64,000 nt of DNA from Spizellomyces punctatus DAOM BR117 (GCF_000182565.1 NW_015971547.1:1-64000); one strand, 5' to 3'; positions 24,327-36,496 are shown, counted from the stretch's first letter. Numbers and translations: made by a program. Notes: generated from the sequence alone by a model not told the origin.

Positions 24327-24789
24327 TGCAGAATAGGCAGCAACAATGACACTTTTTGCAAGCGGCTTTGTCAGAGGTGATTTACATGCGAACGAGAAGA
24401 GGTCGCTGTGGGTTTGAAGTACTGTTTAAGGTATCCAGCTACAAGAAGGAGCGCAACCTGCTTCATAATCCCCACCCTTCAGCAGGGGGTGATTGCCCAC
24501 ATGAAAGGTTCGCGTGCATAACCCCTGGCCATTCGGTCCTGCGCGCGAAGTAATCAGCCCCAAAAAGCTGCCCAGGTTTCGCTTGCAATCAGGACAGGGG
24601 AGTAGCAGGGAGTGGTTAACGAGCTTGGCGGGTGACAATGGAGAAGGAAAAAAAAAAAAAAACATTATGAGGGCTTTTTGCAAGGAGCCTAGGTTTCGGG
24701 ATCTCATCGTTAATTCATAGGCAGCTTGGTCCACTGAGCTCTTTTTACGTTCAGTTTGGATTTACCACTGCAAGTGAACGCTGCAAACG
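24327..24789. promoter_or_regulatory. Shared divergent intergenic region of cluster genes A and B
   Basis: 463 bp separate the ATGs of two divergent giant genes, so it must hold both promoters. Visible features are a 15-nt A run (24648-24662), a likely poly(dA:dT) nucleosome-excluding element on the gene B side, and a GC-rich stretch near 24480-24610. No TATA box is convincing. The bidirectional role is inferred from layout alone. Confidence 0.5.
24648..24662. repeat. Poly(A) homopolymer, 15 nt
   Basis: An uninterrupted run of fifteen A, about 130 bp upstream of the gene B start. In fungal promoters such tracts commonly disfavour nucleosomes. Confidence 0.9.
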
Positions 24790-27700
24790 ATGCTCGATCG
24801 TCCAGCGAGACAACGTATCCACCGCCATATTCGAACTAAATTCCTTCTCAAGAAGGGGGCAAATGGTGGTGCTAATGATGATGACGGGGACAGACTCCCA
24901 GAACTTCCTCCGGGTCAGATGCAGTTGCATAGCTTCTACGCTCCGGCACTCCTGTCTTCACCTATTCCCTACAAGATCGACGTAACTCAAGTCATCGAAG
25001 CCGATTCCCAGCAAAAGTTGCTCAAGAGTACGCAAACATTTGAGGTGGTCGCTCCCAGGTTTACGCTTGATGCAACCACACAAATCCACTCGCAATATCC
25101 TCCAAACGGACATGCGGATTATGGTACAATACTCCCACACGTCGTTTTGACTGATCCCCACTTGCCGTGGGAACGACAGCCCAGTGTAAATGCTGTTCCT
25201 ACAGAGGCAGGCAAAGAGCGGAATCGCACGCCCTGGCTCGCGTTAGTTGTCTTTGAAACTAGTGAGCTGCAGCTGCCGCTGGCGACCACACCGCCATTGA
25301 TCACCTTCCCGTCCGACGTCACACCCAAGCAATCCAGCACAATGAGTATCAACATGACAATCTCGCAGCTCCGCGCGACGCAGGATATCGTCCATCCTCT
25401 TCCTGCAAATGACAGCACCATCGATCCATCCACAAAGTTAGACGTAATATTCCTCGACCCGAATCTTTTCACCGCTCTCGTATCTTCCTCCCCGGCAAGT
25501 TCAAAGCCCAACTTGGATCGCTACCAACATCTTGCCCATTCGCGTAATGTTAACACAAAATACACTGCGTCGTCGGGTCTTTCCTCGGATAACGGCACAT
25601 TTTCGATCGTCGTGTCTCACCGTACGGGCCCGTTGTCTCTCGACAAGCCGACAAGCTGTGCAGTACACCTCCTTTCCTTGGAGGGTTGGGAGGACAACAT
25701 AACTTTGCCTATTAATTCGACAGCTGTGAGCAGGGTTGCTGTAATCAGTTTGTACAGCTGGAATTACACTTGTCTCCCTCCGCAAAGTATAAATTTCCAT
25801 CAGCTCATGGTCAACCTCGGAGACGAAGCTAAGGGTGGCTACGGGCTGCTTCGTAACTCCATGGATCGCGCAAGCCCTCTAATCAAAGATCGGCTAAACG
25901 ACGGGTACACTCTTCTCAGGTATCGCCTCGCATCCGGAGACGAGACTATCGCCTTCATGCGAGGGCCGTTAACACCTACGTTGGTGCCGTGTCCCCTGAC
26001 ACCCACCTGGCCAACGCATTCATTCTTTTCCACCGATCTTCAAATTTTGGATACCAAACTTGGCGTTATGGACATCACTTATAGTGCAGCATGGCAGCTG
26101 GGGCGTACGCTTGCAATAGCCGACCAGGCCTTTTCCGCTGCGCTAATGCGACTCCGCTCCTCTTTGCACAGTGCTGCTCAGAAGGCCGTGAAGAACGAAA
26201 TCGGTTTGCGTCTGGGGACCTACAAAGGAAAGATGGATAATTTTGAAGCATTGCAGCACGCCGTTGAAGGCTTGAAGGGACTGCACAACGATACCATTGG
26301 GAAGAATGGACCGGACCATCTGAGGAGGTGGTATAGACCATTAGCACAGGCTTCATCGGGCAATGGTACGAACAGCCCTGTTGTTGCACCCATGCCCAAA
26401 GGTCATGCTGCTCTTCGCCTCCACTCCTCCTATTTGCCACATCTCAAGAATCATCTGGTAAAACATGCTCTACTCGATCACAAACACTGTTCAATGAACA
26501 TAATGGTCCCCCGAACTCCAGCGATTGGTCGCTTATCCTCACCTGGCTGCTTGATAAGCTCTACCTACACAATATACCCGCACACTACTTGATACCTGAC
26601 CCTGCCTTTTTGGGCAAAGAAAGCTTGCGCTTCTTTTATATCGATCGGAATTGGACAGACGCTTTGATCGACGGCGCATTGAGTATCGCAAATCATATGG
26701 ACCCGGATGATCAAGTCCGCACGCAAATAAAAGAAATGCTGAAAACGTATTTAAGCACACCCATCGATCCACAAATTGCTAACTATCCGCCCCAGCTCCC
26801 TGTGTACGGCTTCCTACTCCGCTCGGCAATTGTAACCGCCTGGCCGGACCTTGAAGTCCACGCGCCATGGACTGATGCCGCAGCTCAAGCTCGCCGTCTC
26901 GAGGTCATCAGATTGGAAAATATAGCAAAAGATACCATGCTATGCTTACTGGATCGTGCGCCCCAGCCCGGCGGGCAGCTACAGTCCATTCGCTTAAGTC
27001 AACCGGCCCATCAGCAATATTTCGAACTGGATGTAGATGCCCACGAAGAGAGAGCAGCGATGGAGGTAAAGTTTATCGATACCATAAACAAAGGTGCAAC
27101 TTCCCAGACTGGGACGGCGGTTCCCCTAAAGGGTGACGCGGGCAAGCCGGGAGGCTACCTGGAATGGAAGAAAGGAGATGATAAGCCGCAAGTCTTTAAC
27201 TGGGATTCCAGAACGGTTGTTCTGCCATCCCTAGAAAAGGCGATCTTAGATGTCTTAATGCCCTACGACACGATTTTTAAGGATGACACAATGACGGCAG
27301 CGTACATGGGTGTACAGCTTAACTCCCCTATGTTGAATCTTATTTTTGGCAATGGCGAGGTCAGATCGTCCTCAGCAGAAATTCGCGTAGAGCATCCGGC
27401 AAGTAGCGTAAGTCCCGCGCTGTCAGATACGTCAGGTGGAGTCAATCAGGATAGTGCGAACCGAGAATACCTAGAAAGCAAGACATCATCGAAGGACGGC
27501 AGCCTGATAGGGCCTGCTGCTGGTCACAACAACGGATCACTTTCAAGCTCCTTGGGTGCAACTGCAATCCAATTTGATTACCAATGCTTTGACTCTCTCA
27601 CCGGTTCGCTCTCTGTCGGGCAGAATTCACCAAAAGACCTAGTCTTCCACATCACTCCCAGGCAAGCTGGCGCCCCAACCGATTGGCTATTCCTTGAAGC

Positions 27701-27875
27701 GAAGATTAAGATTCCTCGAGGGGAGCAGGCTACGGATCTCATCCTGCCCTATGCTGGGACGGGAGCTCGCATGATCAGTAATCAACGGTTCAATGTGAAA
27801 ATTGAACATGAAAGCAATTACCTCGTCTGTCGCATATTACCCCGATCGACGAGGGTGTGGGTCTTCAACGCATAA
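24790..27875 (+). CDS. Giant-protein cluster gene B: about 1000-aa protein of unknown function
   Basis: The ATG at 24790 opens a frame that is clearly coding to about 26365. Coding resumes in another frame from about 26449 to TAA 27875. The best join is an 83-nt intron, 26366-26448 (GTACGA...CTCAAG), which closes in frame and gives exactly 1000 residues; a shorter GT at 26402 or a one-base error are alternatives. Conserved-looking blocks are QMQLHSFYAPALLSSPIPYK, PPNGHADYGTILPHVVLTDP then HLPWERQP, TPWLALVVFE, SDWSLILTWLLDKLYLHNIP then AHYLIPDP, and FFYIDRNWTDALIDGALSIA. There is no signal peptide, membrane segment or catalytic motif I can name. I recall similar blocks in uncharacterised bacterial and fungal proteins. 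It is convergent with gene C and divergent from gene A. Confidence 0.87.
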
Positions 27876-28252
27876 TTTGGCGACTGGTCATTCATTCTGA
27901 ACGTGNNNNNNNNNNNNNNNNNNNNNNNNNNNNNNNNNNNNNNNNNNNNNNNNNNNNNNNNNNNNNNNNNNNNNNNNNNNNNNNNNNNNNNNNNNNNNNN
28001 NNNNNNNNNNNNNNNNNNNNNNNNNNNNNNNNNNNNNNNNNNNNNNNNNNNNNNNNNNNNNNNNNNNNNNNNNNNNNNNNNNNNNNNNNNNNNNNNNNNN
28101 NNNNNNNNNNNNNNNNNNNNNNNNNNNNNNNNNNNNNNNNNNNNNNNNNNNNNNNNNNNNNNNNNNNNNNNNNNNNNNNNNNNNNNNNNNNNNNNTTCAG
28201 ACAGCGTCAAACAAACATGCTATCAATATCCACAACGAACTATATAAACACA
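27876..28252. other. Spacer between cluster genes B and C, mostly assembly gap
   Basis: Positions 27906-28195 are 290 undetermined bases. Gene B ends before the gap (TAA 27873-27875) and gene C ends after it (stop at 28253-28255), so neither coding region appears truncated. The true length and content of the spacer are unknown. Confidence 0.95.
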
Positions 28253-31200
28253 TTAAGCTGCCATAAGGAGGGGGGCTGCCATATAGATATCGTAGAACTC
28301 ATTAAACATGACCACAGGTTTTTCAGGGCTTAGAGTAGTGACCCATCCCGTAGTATCGTGCCATGCATCAATCAGGGATTTGCGGCTAGGAATTTTATCG
28401 TCGCTGCTCCAGATCGTGTACACTTTGTCAAACTGCTCTGGACTAACTACTTGTGCATCTCCTGGTGTCAATAGCGGGGGTTGAGGAAGCCAAGACGGTT
28501 GCGATTGCGTCGTAGGAGGCAGCTTTGGATGCGCGCCGTTGTAAACGTCATACGACATCGCGCTTGCGGCATCGAACGCAGGGAAAGGTTTGTCCGGATC
28601 GGACAGCTTCGGCGGAGGAGCTGACACCGTAATGCCGATCAACGCTTCCATGGTGGTTTCCGTGTGATCCGAATGATCCAGAAGGGTGTCAATCCGATCT
28701 CCACTACTGGGATCTTCATTTGGAGAGTCTACAGAAACCAATGCAAGAGAAATAACGTTAGAAGGCCCGTACTGTGTAAGGAAGAATGACTGGAGATCCT
28801 ACATTTTCCCCAGTTACCCGTCGGCACTTGTTTCCAGATGGGGCTGAATTGGAATCCGCTTACAACTTCTGATGTGGGGCCTGTGACAGATACGTCCAGG
28901 ACGGAACTCAAGGGTGATTGGAGTTGCATTGGCTTGGCAAAGACATTCCTTCCAACCTGTACGGGATTCGCCTGATCCTGACGATAGGTAACCGCAGAAA
29001 CAAGGAATTTACTCTCGATTCGGAAGCGCAGGATGCCAGCACGAACACTCCATTGGGCCCCTCCTTCTGTCACCATATCCTTCTTGTGATTAGGTTCGTA
29101 ACCACTTTCAACAGTCAAGCGGTGGTCTGCTGTTTTGTCATCAGTTAAATTCAGGTTTGGGTCTCCAGCTCGTAGAGACTTTGGAGTATTTGTATCCTGC
29201 TGCAGGAGAAGCTGCCAGAACTCCTCGAGTTTAAGCGCCGGTGGCCTACCGGGTCGTGGTCCAAAATGTATATCAAATCCAAACACCCAAAAGTCAACAT
29301 GGACAACTCCTCCAAACTCGGGACCTTCCAGCTCGAGCATGGCGCCAATGTCAACCCGGATATGGATCGTACAAATCCAGAGGTCCAAGGTGAATGCTAC
29401 ACCGACAGATATGCCGATGCTACCTAAACAGAGGGCGAAGAGGATTTGCAATGCATCTTTTCTGAAAGTGGAGGTTTGAACTTACCCTTAAAATGGAATG
29501 GGGCCCAGTTGATGAGAAAGTCGGCATGCTCCTCGAAATGGGCTGACAGTGGCCCGCAAGACAGCACCGCAGCGAGGCGCCCTCCACCCATGCACATTTT
29601 TGGAGTTACTGCAAAATAGGCCTCTCCTGTAACAGATAGGTTGCGGTCGAGCTGCCAAGATATACCGAGCCGCTTTGGGTTCGGATAATAGGATGGCCGG
29701 ACGAATGCTGGATGATATCCTCCGATTGTAAAGACAAAGTCTCCGGCTTGCAAAGAAGGCGAGAACCAATAGTACAGTGCAAAACCACCTCTCAAATGGC
29801 AGGACGGATGGAGGACGAATGAATTTGGCGATAGCTCTGCCTCAACTGACATGAAGCCAGCATGCAGCTCAACGCGACAGCTTATCTCCAGTTCAGCATA
29901 CACAAAGCAATTCTGTCTTGGCGTCTTGGCTGGAACACTACATATTGCCTTCGCGAATACGCCGAGGGAGACGTACGGGTTGAACTCCAAGACCACCAAA
30001 GCTTGAACATCTAATACTTGGAATGCTGTCACCTCCAAGCCAGCAGCTATCCAAAGCGACTTCTCCTGGGGTGAAATCCAACCACCTGGTGTCGAGTTCA
30101 AAGATTCGAGCAGCACCATAGGGTCATTTCCTGGCATCGGAACGTTGTTGCCAATCAAGGGAAATGACATTACCTGGTCGACGCTGGGGTATTTCAGATT
30201 CGAATTGTAGCCAAATCCAAGGCTAATGCCTGTGATTTCGGCAAATTCGAGTTCGATCAAAGGACCATTCAGTTTGGCAAAAACAAAGAAAGTTTTGAAA
30301 GTCGCAGTGCTCGGGTGGGTCGCATCGTGAGCCTTCCCGTAAGATCCAAACGCAAGGAAAGAATATGGCGCTATCGCTATGACGACACCACCATTATACT
30401 GTTCGACATCAGGGGAAGACGTTTTCTGAAAAATTCCAGCGATTGTGACTGGAGGTTGCATATACTCAACCCCAAGGCCAGATAGGGTAATATCGAGATC
30501 AGGGTTGGAGAAGTCAGTGAGGGCAGACAGATTCACGCCGATTCCGAATCCGAGTAGTGCCATCTCGATCGGTCCTATGTGGACTGATGCGTCAAGCAGC
30601 ACGTAGAGTTTCTTGTTTTTGTATTGCAAGCCAATATTCTCAACGGACAAGATCCCGTCAGATTTGTGGAGCGGCGACTTTGTCGCTCCAGCATCTTCCG
30701 TATCTCCATCTGGTGTTCTCCCAGAACGGAGCGTATTCGCTTTCGCGCTTCCTGTTTGCTTCCCAAAAACGTAGTCCAATACGACACCGCTGTTGCTCTC
30801 TGTAAGCAGGACATGGGATCCTGGCAGTAACACAACATCAGTTTTCTTTGGGCTAACGCTTGTTAACTTGTATTTTAGGTAAGAATAAGGATCAGGAACA
30901 GCTGTATTGATCACACAGACATCATCAGCGGTTAACCCCATGCTGTTCTCCGAAGGTTGGATCCACAGATACTCTATTTCATCGACAGGCATGGAGAACG
31001 AGGGCACTAGAGGTACAGAGTGTGGAGTCGGAATACCCAGAACACAGTGGACCATGCGCTTCGGAGGAGCGGTCATGTCGGTATTTTGGATTTGAATCAA
31101 CGAAAGATGGAAGTCTTTCGTAGGAGATAATAAAGCATATAGGACGATGCTGTTTGAGGTCGTTGACTTTGAACAACCTAACGAGAGATTGAAGCTATCT

Positions 31201-34200
31201 CGATCAAGCTCAATGTTGTTCACAAGGTCAGGTAATAAGTCGGTATTCCCAAAATATCCAGCTAGTACTTTCCCAGCGGTCAAGTCCGTTGGGACGGCAC
31301 GAGGATCGTCTTTTCGCAGATCAGCTTTAAAGCTCCAAGTCTTGTCTTTCTGATACGCGTAGGTGAAAGTAAGTCTGACCCCGCCAATATCCAGGGTACC
31401 ATCAAACGTGAAGTTGCTTCCAGTATCCTTCTCGTAATCATATTGCAAACCAAGATGCGGCACCCGTATGTGCTCAAGGAGGCTCATAACGGCTTGACCG
31501 TCGTCAAAGAAACTGTATAGCACTCCTAGGTTTACGTCAAACGCCTCACCAGTCAATTGCCACTTCCCGTCATTAAAGGAAAGGGCAACCGACATGGAAG
31601 TACTGCCAGCACTGCTATCCTTCTTATCCTCCTTCGGTCTCGGCGAGAGGGTAATGTCGGCATGCAAAGATAGTGACAGACTTTTTTTCCTCCAATCATA
31701 TCTTGCCTGAAGATCCACTTCATCAAGTGAAATGGGTGTCCAGTTTTTACCGCCATTGTCCGTTGCCACACTTGGCTCATCCGCAAGGATAATACCTGAA
31801 AAAGCGATACTATCCGGGTCGATGGAAAGGGTCGCCAGAATGACATCAGTTGGGAGACCTGGCGGCTTTGTAACAGCACCCTTTGCATTGGGATTCAAGT
31901 TAGCGAGGCATATCGAGGAGCTATACGACTCGCCAGGACCGAGTGGGCTCGGAGTCAGAAGGCGATAGTCCTCGTAGTCTGGTAGCTTCTGCAGCAATTC
32001 CACAAAAGGTTGATCAGGTACCATCCAAAGCGAGCCGCTAAACGAGTTTTTAGGCCAAGTATATGAAAGGAGGAATACTGGCTTTTCCCTTTCCGTATTT
32101 CCTCCAAATTTGAGGATCAGCTCGAAGTCAATAGTGAATTCAGACGGCTTCAGGTTGTTGTCGATGGCTATGTGTGCGCGTAGGAGCCTCAATGATCCGT
32201 GGTCGTTCGGTATCCATTTATCTACATCAATTGTTCCGGATGAGCAAGTGCTTGCGAGCCATTGTAGTATTTGAGACAGAGCAATTCCGTCGCGCCATTG
32301 CAAGGTCAAGATTGTGACGTCCGGGTTATAATCCAGAAAAGCGTCCATTTCAAAATCTTTTGCCTTGAGCGTCATCGACAAGATAAGCTCCGGGACGCTT
32401 TCAACCACAATACCGTCGCTATAAGGACAAGATGTCATCGTCTTGCGGGCTACTACCTTTGCCCCAGTTACCGAGACTGCGCCAGAAAAAATCGTTCCAA
32501 TGGCGCCGTTGATCTTGTTTATGGTTTCCGCTGTTGCACTCGCTTCAAGCCTGATAACAGTCAGATAGTTAGACTGCGGTACGAACCAGAGACAATTCCG
32601 TGACTTTGGATCAACGTTAATTTGGAAAGTCAGATCATCCGCTAACCGCAGCATATTAATCTTCTCTAAATTGAGAAAACGTGCAATATCTTGCATCGAA
32701 CAAGCAAGCACGGCGGTGGTGGGCTGCATGCGGAGATGCAGCATAACCAATTCACTGTCGATACCCTCCCCTGCGCTGTTTGACGTAAAGTATGTTATCT
32801 CTCCATTTGCCGGCTGCCCTGGAAGCCGCAGACCACAAGTGAAAATGACGCCCCCCGTCGAATCAGTAGAAACATATGTTCCGTCAAGTCCGCACCAGCG
32901 TAGCCAGACTGATAGCTCATCTTCGTTCGGATCCAGCGCGGTTCCCGGAAGAGCGGTTACCATTGGCCCTGTCAAAGTCAAATATCCGAATGATAAAGAT
33001 CCTATAAGAACATCCAGAGCCTGTGGCAGCGAGGCTAAGGCGCTTTGCATGCCTGGAACTGGGTCCACATAGCTACTTAAGATAAAGGTCACATTGTCAT
33101 TCGCTACCACATCCGCAGCTGCAAGCGTAACGAGGTTCTCGACCGCTGACGGTGTCGGACCTGTACGGACGGTCGCCGGAACCTCCATCTTTGCGCGGAG
33201 CTCTGAAAGGGACCGGCGCCTTTTCTTGGTAACTTTTCCTATTACGTCAGTAGCTGTTGCAGATGCGATAGGCGCAGCGGCATTAATGCTTGCACGAGCA
33301 GCTGCCCGTGGGGGCTGAACTCTTCTTGGGGGAGGATAGAGTTTCGTAGTCTTAATTTTCCTTCTGAACATAGCTGGAAAAGGAGGTTGGTTCTCGACGC
33401 CAACCACGGTAGATCCGTTATATAAGAGCTGAAGCTTGATGTAGAGCATTGTCGTTGACCCCACAAAAGGGTGATACTCCTTCCCTACTGTGGATAGTGT
33501 TGCCCAAAAGCCCGCTGTTTTTTCGTAAAGCCATGCTTTCATATCCCCAATGGTCGCCTTTGGCTTTGCTAGTCGCTCGGTTTCGAAAGCTGTTTTCAGC
33601 GCATTGCCATCCAGGGCTTTCAGGGCATCTTGGAACTTCACGTTTATTGGATCATTCTCAGTGAACGGATCCAGCGAACCACTTCTGTCAGTATACGCGA
33701 ATGGCCACTTTACGGTGTCAAAGGCTTCCACCAGGTAATATGGGTAGCAAGTCGCGTAGACATTAAAGGTCGGAGGGTTGTTTTTAGCGCGATATGCATC
33801 CAAATAGCATAAAAGTGGCCAGCCTGGATGTCCATATTCTGTGTACGCTGATATAATGATATTACTTGGCTTTAAGCCAGTGATAACCTGCGTTGGTGTG
33901 GAATACGTAGAGCCGTGATGGCTAGCCTTAAGGTTGGGAACCTCCACCGGCCCATCACGGTTGATCCACCGGCAGACCTTGTCCTCCATTGAGTAGTCAG
34001 CATCACCCGCGAGGTAGTGGGCGACACGCACAGGATTGGTAGGCCAGATGACAAGCAAGAAAAGCGAGTACTTGTTCCTCTTTGATGAGTCTGGTTTGTC
34101 CACCACCGTAAACATTGCAGGTCCTAAGCACTGTTCATTGCCAGCCACACAATACAAACCCGGCGCCACTATAGGTCCGTAATCTTTGTTATGGGCTCCT

Positions 34201-34823
34201 ATCAACTCTTTCGGACTTTTAATGTCCTTAGGGCTGGTGGTCGACAAACTACGGTCGCTGAACAGTTCGGTGCCAAGGAAAACGTCAGCGCGGAAACTGT
34301 TCCGCTCCAAAGTCCTGACTTTCACCACGCGTTCGACTTTCGCTTTCGCTGCTATCAGCGACAATTCGTGAGTTTTGGGATCCACTTCCCCGCCCACCAG
34401 TCTAACACCGCCTTTTTCAAGATCGTCATCAGCAGCGTAAGGGGCGTAGAACGTGCTTGTCGGTGCCCCCTTGTCGTCGTATTTAAGACGTGTGCACTGT
34501 GGGGCTGTCGAGCTCAAACCGTCTAGGAGCAAATCAAACAGCCCACGATAGTGATCATCATCCCAATGGGTCAGTACCACAGCATCGAATTTCAACAGAG
34601 CGGTAGAGTCCGCAGCGTACGGTAGATACTTCTGTTCTATATCCTTGATAGCATTCTTGATTACTTGGTAGGCGTTAGGGCTTTGGCCTCCATCTGCCAG
34701 TACGGCCGCCTTGACGGTGCCAGAGATGACCCAAGTGGTGGTAGTGGTATCGACGAGCAAGTATATCGTGCTATCGCCGGTTCCTATATTAACATGAAAT
34801 ACATCTACACGGGTATTGTCCAT
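28253..34823 (-). CDS. Giant-protein cluster gene C: ComEC-like metallo-beta-lactamase fold fused to DUF6603-type region
   Basis: Three exons, 34823-29486, 29423-28818 and 28728-28253, with introns of 62 and 89 nt, join to 2139 residues. Residues 1 to about 400 are a metallo-beta-lactamase fold of the ComEC/Rec2 kind: VDVFHVNIGTGDS at the start, THWDDDHYRG (H86, D88, D90, H91, so HxDxDH rather than HxHxDH), AGDAD (D274, D276), SHHGSTYS (H302, H303) and GHPGW (H332). The metal site looks intact. A Pro/Arg-rich linker follows, then more than 1500 residues of repetitive beta-type sequence. The last third (GFGIGVNLSALTDFSNPDL, FTIGGYHPAFVRPSYYPNP, GEAYFAVTPKMCMGGGRLAA, HADFLINWAPFHFKG) I assign to DUF6603 from memory. 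No signal peptide is seen. The activity is unknown; hydrolysis of a phosphoester or related bond is possible from the fold alone. Confidence 0.88.
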
Positions 34824-35548
34824 TATATCTCGTTGAATTCCTGCACCAGTCCGGGTCTCGTCCGCGTGTCGGTCAGTGACTGGACGGCCAAATAACGACT
34901 ATCCAACTCAACTTGGCCGACGCGGCTCAGCCAACACACGCGCGCGCGATGATGCGCGAGGGCAACCTTCCACCCGCCCCTTGATCACGAAAGACCTCCT
35001 TAGTATGCTCTTTGGCTCGCGCCTGCTAATCAGTTCGTCGCATAAAATGTCTGCTCCTCGCCGCCACTGGTTTCGACTCTTGGTCATAAGTCTCATAACC
35101 ATTACACCGGCGATCCTCCTCTGCGTTGCCTTGTACAGTATCATGATCTTGCTTTTGCACTGCTAGTCTGTAAATACCGGAGTTAGAATACTAAAAATCA
35201 TTTTCACCAAAGGTCTTTCACCTATGTGACAACCACGTCTGCAGAATGGGCGAAGCAAGCTGTTTTTTCTGGGGTCATATATCAAGGGGATAACATGTAA
35301 GTCTCTCCCAGGTGCTAGAATCCTCCCTCAAGTCAGTGAGACCGATGAAATTTCGTCCGCGGGCGGGGTTGGGATTATTCGCGTAGAACGTATGCTCCGT
35401 CCTTGTTTTCCGTTAACGCTGGTCTCTTTTCTCATCAAGGCGCGGCCCCTTAAAAAACTGTATACTGCTGACGGATCCGAGTCGACTTGCCTGCTCGGGC
35501 CCCTTGTGCTCTGTCGCGTCGAGGGATTCCCCCCCATTCTGTGTGCAG
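34824..35548. other. 5' flank of gene C and candidate upstream exon of a membrane protein
   Basis: An open + stretch from ATG 35047 encodes one hydrophobic helix (WFRLLVISLITITPAILLC) and stops at 35163-35165. It could be the first exon of the membrane protein that starts at or before 35549, but no donor with the right phase is clear. The remainder holds no supported feature. Confidence 0.4.
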
Positions 35549-36064
35549 GCACGATGGGCAAAGAATTTCTGCATTGCGGCCTGCGTGCTTGTTAGCCTCG
35601 GCGTACTAGGGATTTTGGTCTTGACTGTTATCAAATTAGTCCACTTGAAGCGGGATTTCAAACACGGTGGTCGTCGAATTCGAAAAACTCACCCTGCGTT
35701 GGCTTTTCTCGCCTTCCTGGTTACAATCCTCAACGTTTTCAGTATTTTATGCCTCCTGGCTGCCCTTCTTGTCGGCGGCAACGCTTTTCTCAATCTCCAG
35801 CCACCAAACGGGAACTTTGCAACCGATCTGGTGATACCCGATTCAACCGTAGCCTGGCTACCTGGAAAAGGGATGACGTTTGGGTTGGTGGCCTGGATCC
35901 TTGGAGTATTGGGTATCTCGGCGGGAACTGTGGTATTTGATATGCCAAAATCTCAGAATGAATGGGGACTGTTGCCTCCAAAAGACCCCCATGAAAGACA
36001 AATTGACATTATCGTTGAGGAAGATGAGCTAGAACACCATCGTGACAGCATCGATGTTGCATAA
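35549..36064 (+). CDS. Small multi-transmembrane protein, 5' end unresolved
   Basis: A 171-residue 3' exon begins after a good acceptor (GTGTGCAG at 35541-35548) and ends at TAA 36064. Three strong hydrophobic segments are seen: AACVLVSLGVLGILVLTVI, FLAFLVTILNVFSILCLLAA and FGLVAWILGVLGISAGTVV. They are separated by a basic loop (KRDFKHGGRRIRK) and an extracellular-looking stretch. The tail is acidic (VEEDELEHH). No in-frame ATG sits sensibly inside the exon, so at least one upstream exon is missing from this model; the helix encoded at 35047-35165 would make a four-helix protein. I do not recognise the family. Confidence 0.65.
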   Translation, partial: ARWAKNFCIAACVLVSLGVLGILVLTVIKLVHLKRDFKHGGRRIRKTHPALAFLAFLVTILNVFSILCLLAALLVGGNAFLNLQPPNGNFATDLVIPDSTVAWLPGKGMTFGLVAWILGVLGISAGTVVFDMPKSQNEWGLLPPKDPHERQIDIIVEEDELEHHRDSIDVA

Positions 36065-36496
36065 TGCCGCCAAATACAACCTTTCACTATAAAATGTCTC
36101 TATAAGAATAATTTCAGAGAAAAGAGATAAAACTGTAGATTCCAAACCTCAGGCCGTCTCCCATCACCGGTTTCTGAGACACCCTAGTATTGGGAGGACA
36201 CAGCATACTGCTGCCAATTACCAGTTATATGCACTGAGAATTATGTGAACCGGCTGCGATGGTAGGATGGCGATGTCACCCATAGTTTGAGATACATAGC
36301 ATCAATAAACTTGATCCTTTCAAGTTCTGAATATTCTCATGCTAGGTAAGATCAAAGTAAAAATAAATGGGAGACAGTAAGTGGCACAGTAATCGACAAG
36401 TTTTACTTAGTGTAGAGGTGACAGAAACTGGCACTAGCTACTACACCAGGGAGTGAACCAGCGTAAACTGGCTCGGAAAAGCTAACTAACTAACTA
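36065..36496. other. Convergent intergenic, nothing seen
   Basis: The 3' flanks of two convergent genes. It is AT-rich, with no open frame or repeat of note. Confidence 0.5.

Noticed and set aside
27818-28333. Open frames spanning 27818-28333
   Set aside because: They run through 290 undetermined bases and are artefacts of the gap.
20263-34823. The giant-gene block as a secondary-metabolite (PKS/NRPS) cluster
   Set aside because: None of the three proteins has ketosynthase, adenylation, condensation or carrier motifs, and no tailoring enzyme or transporter is adjacent.
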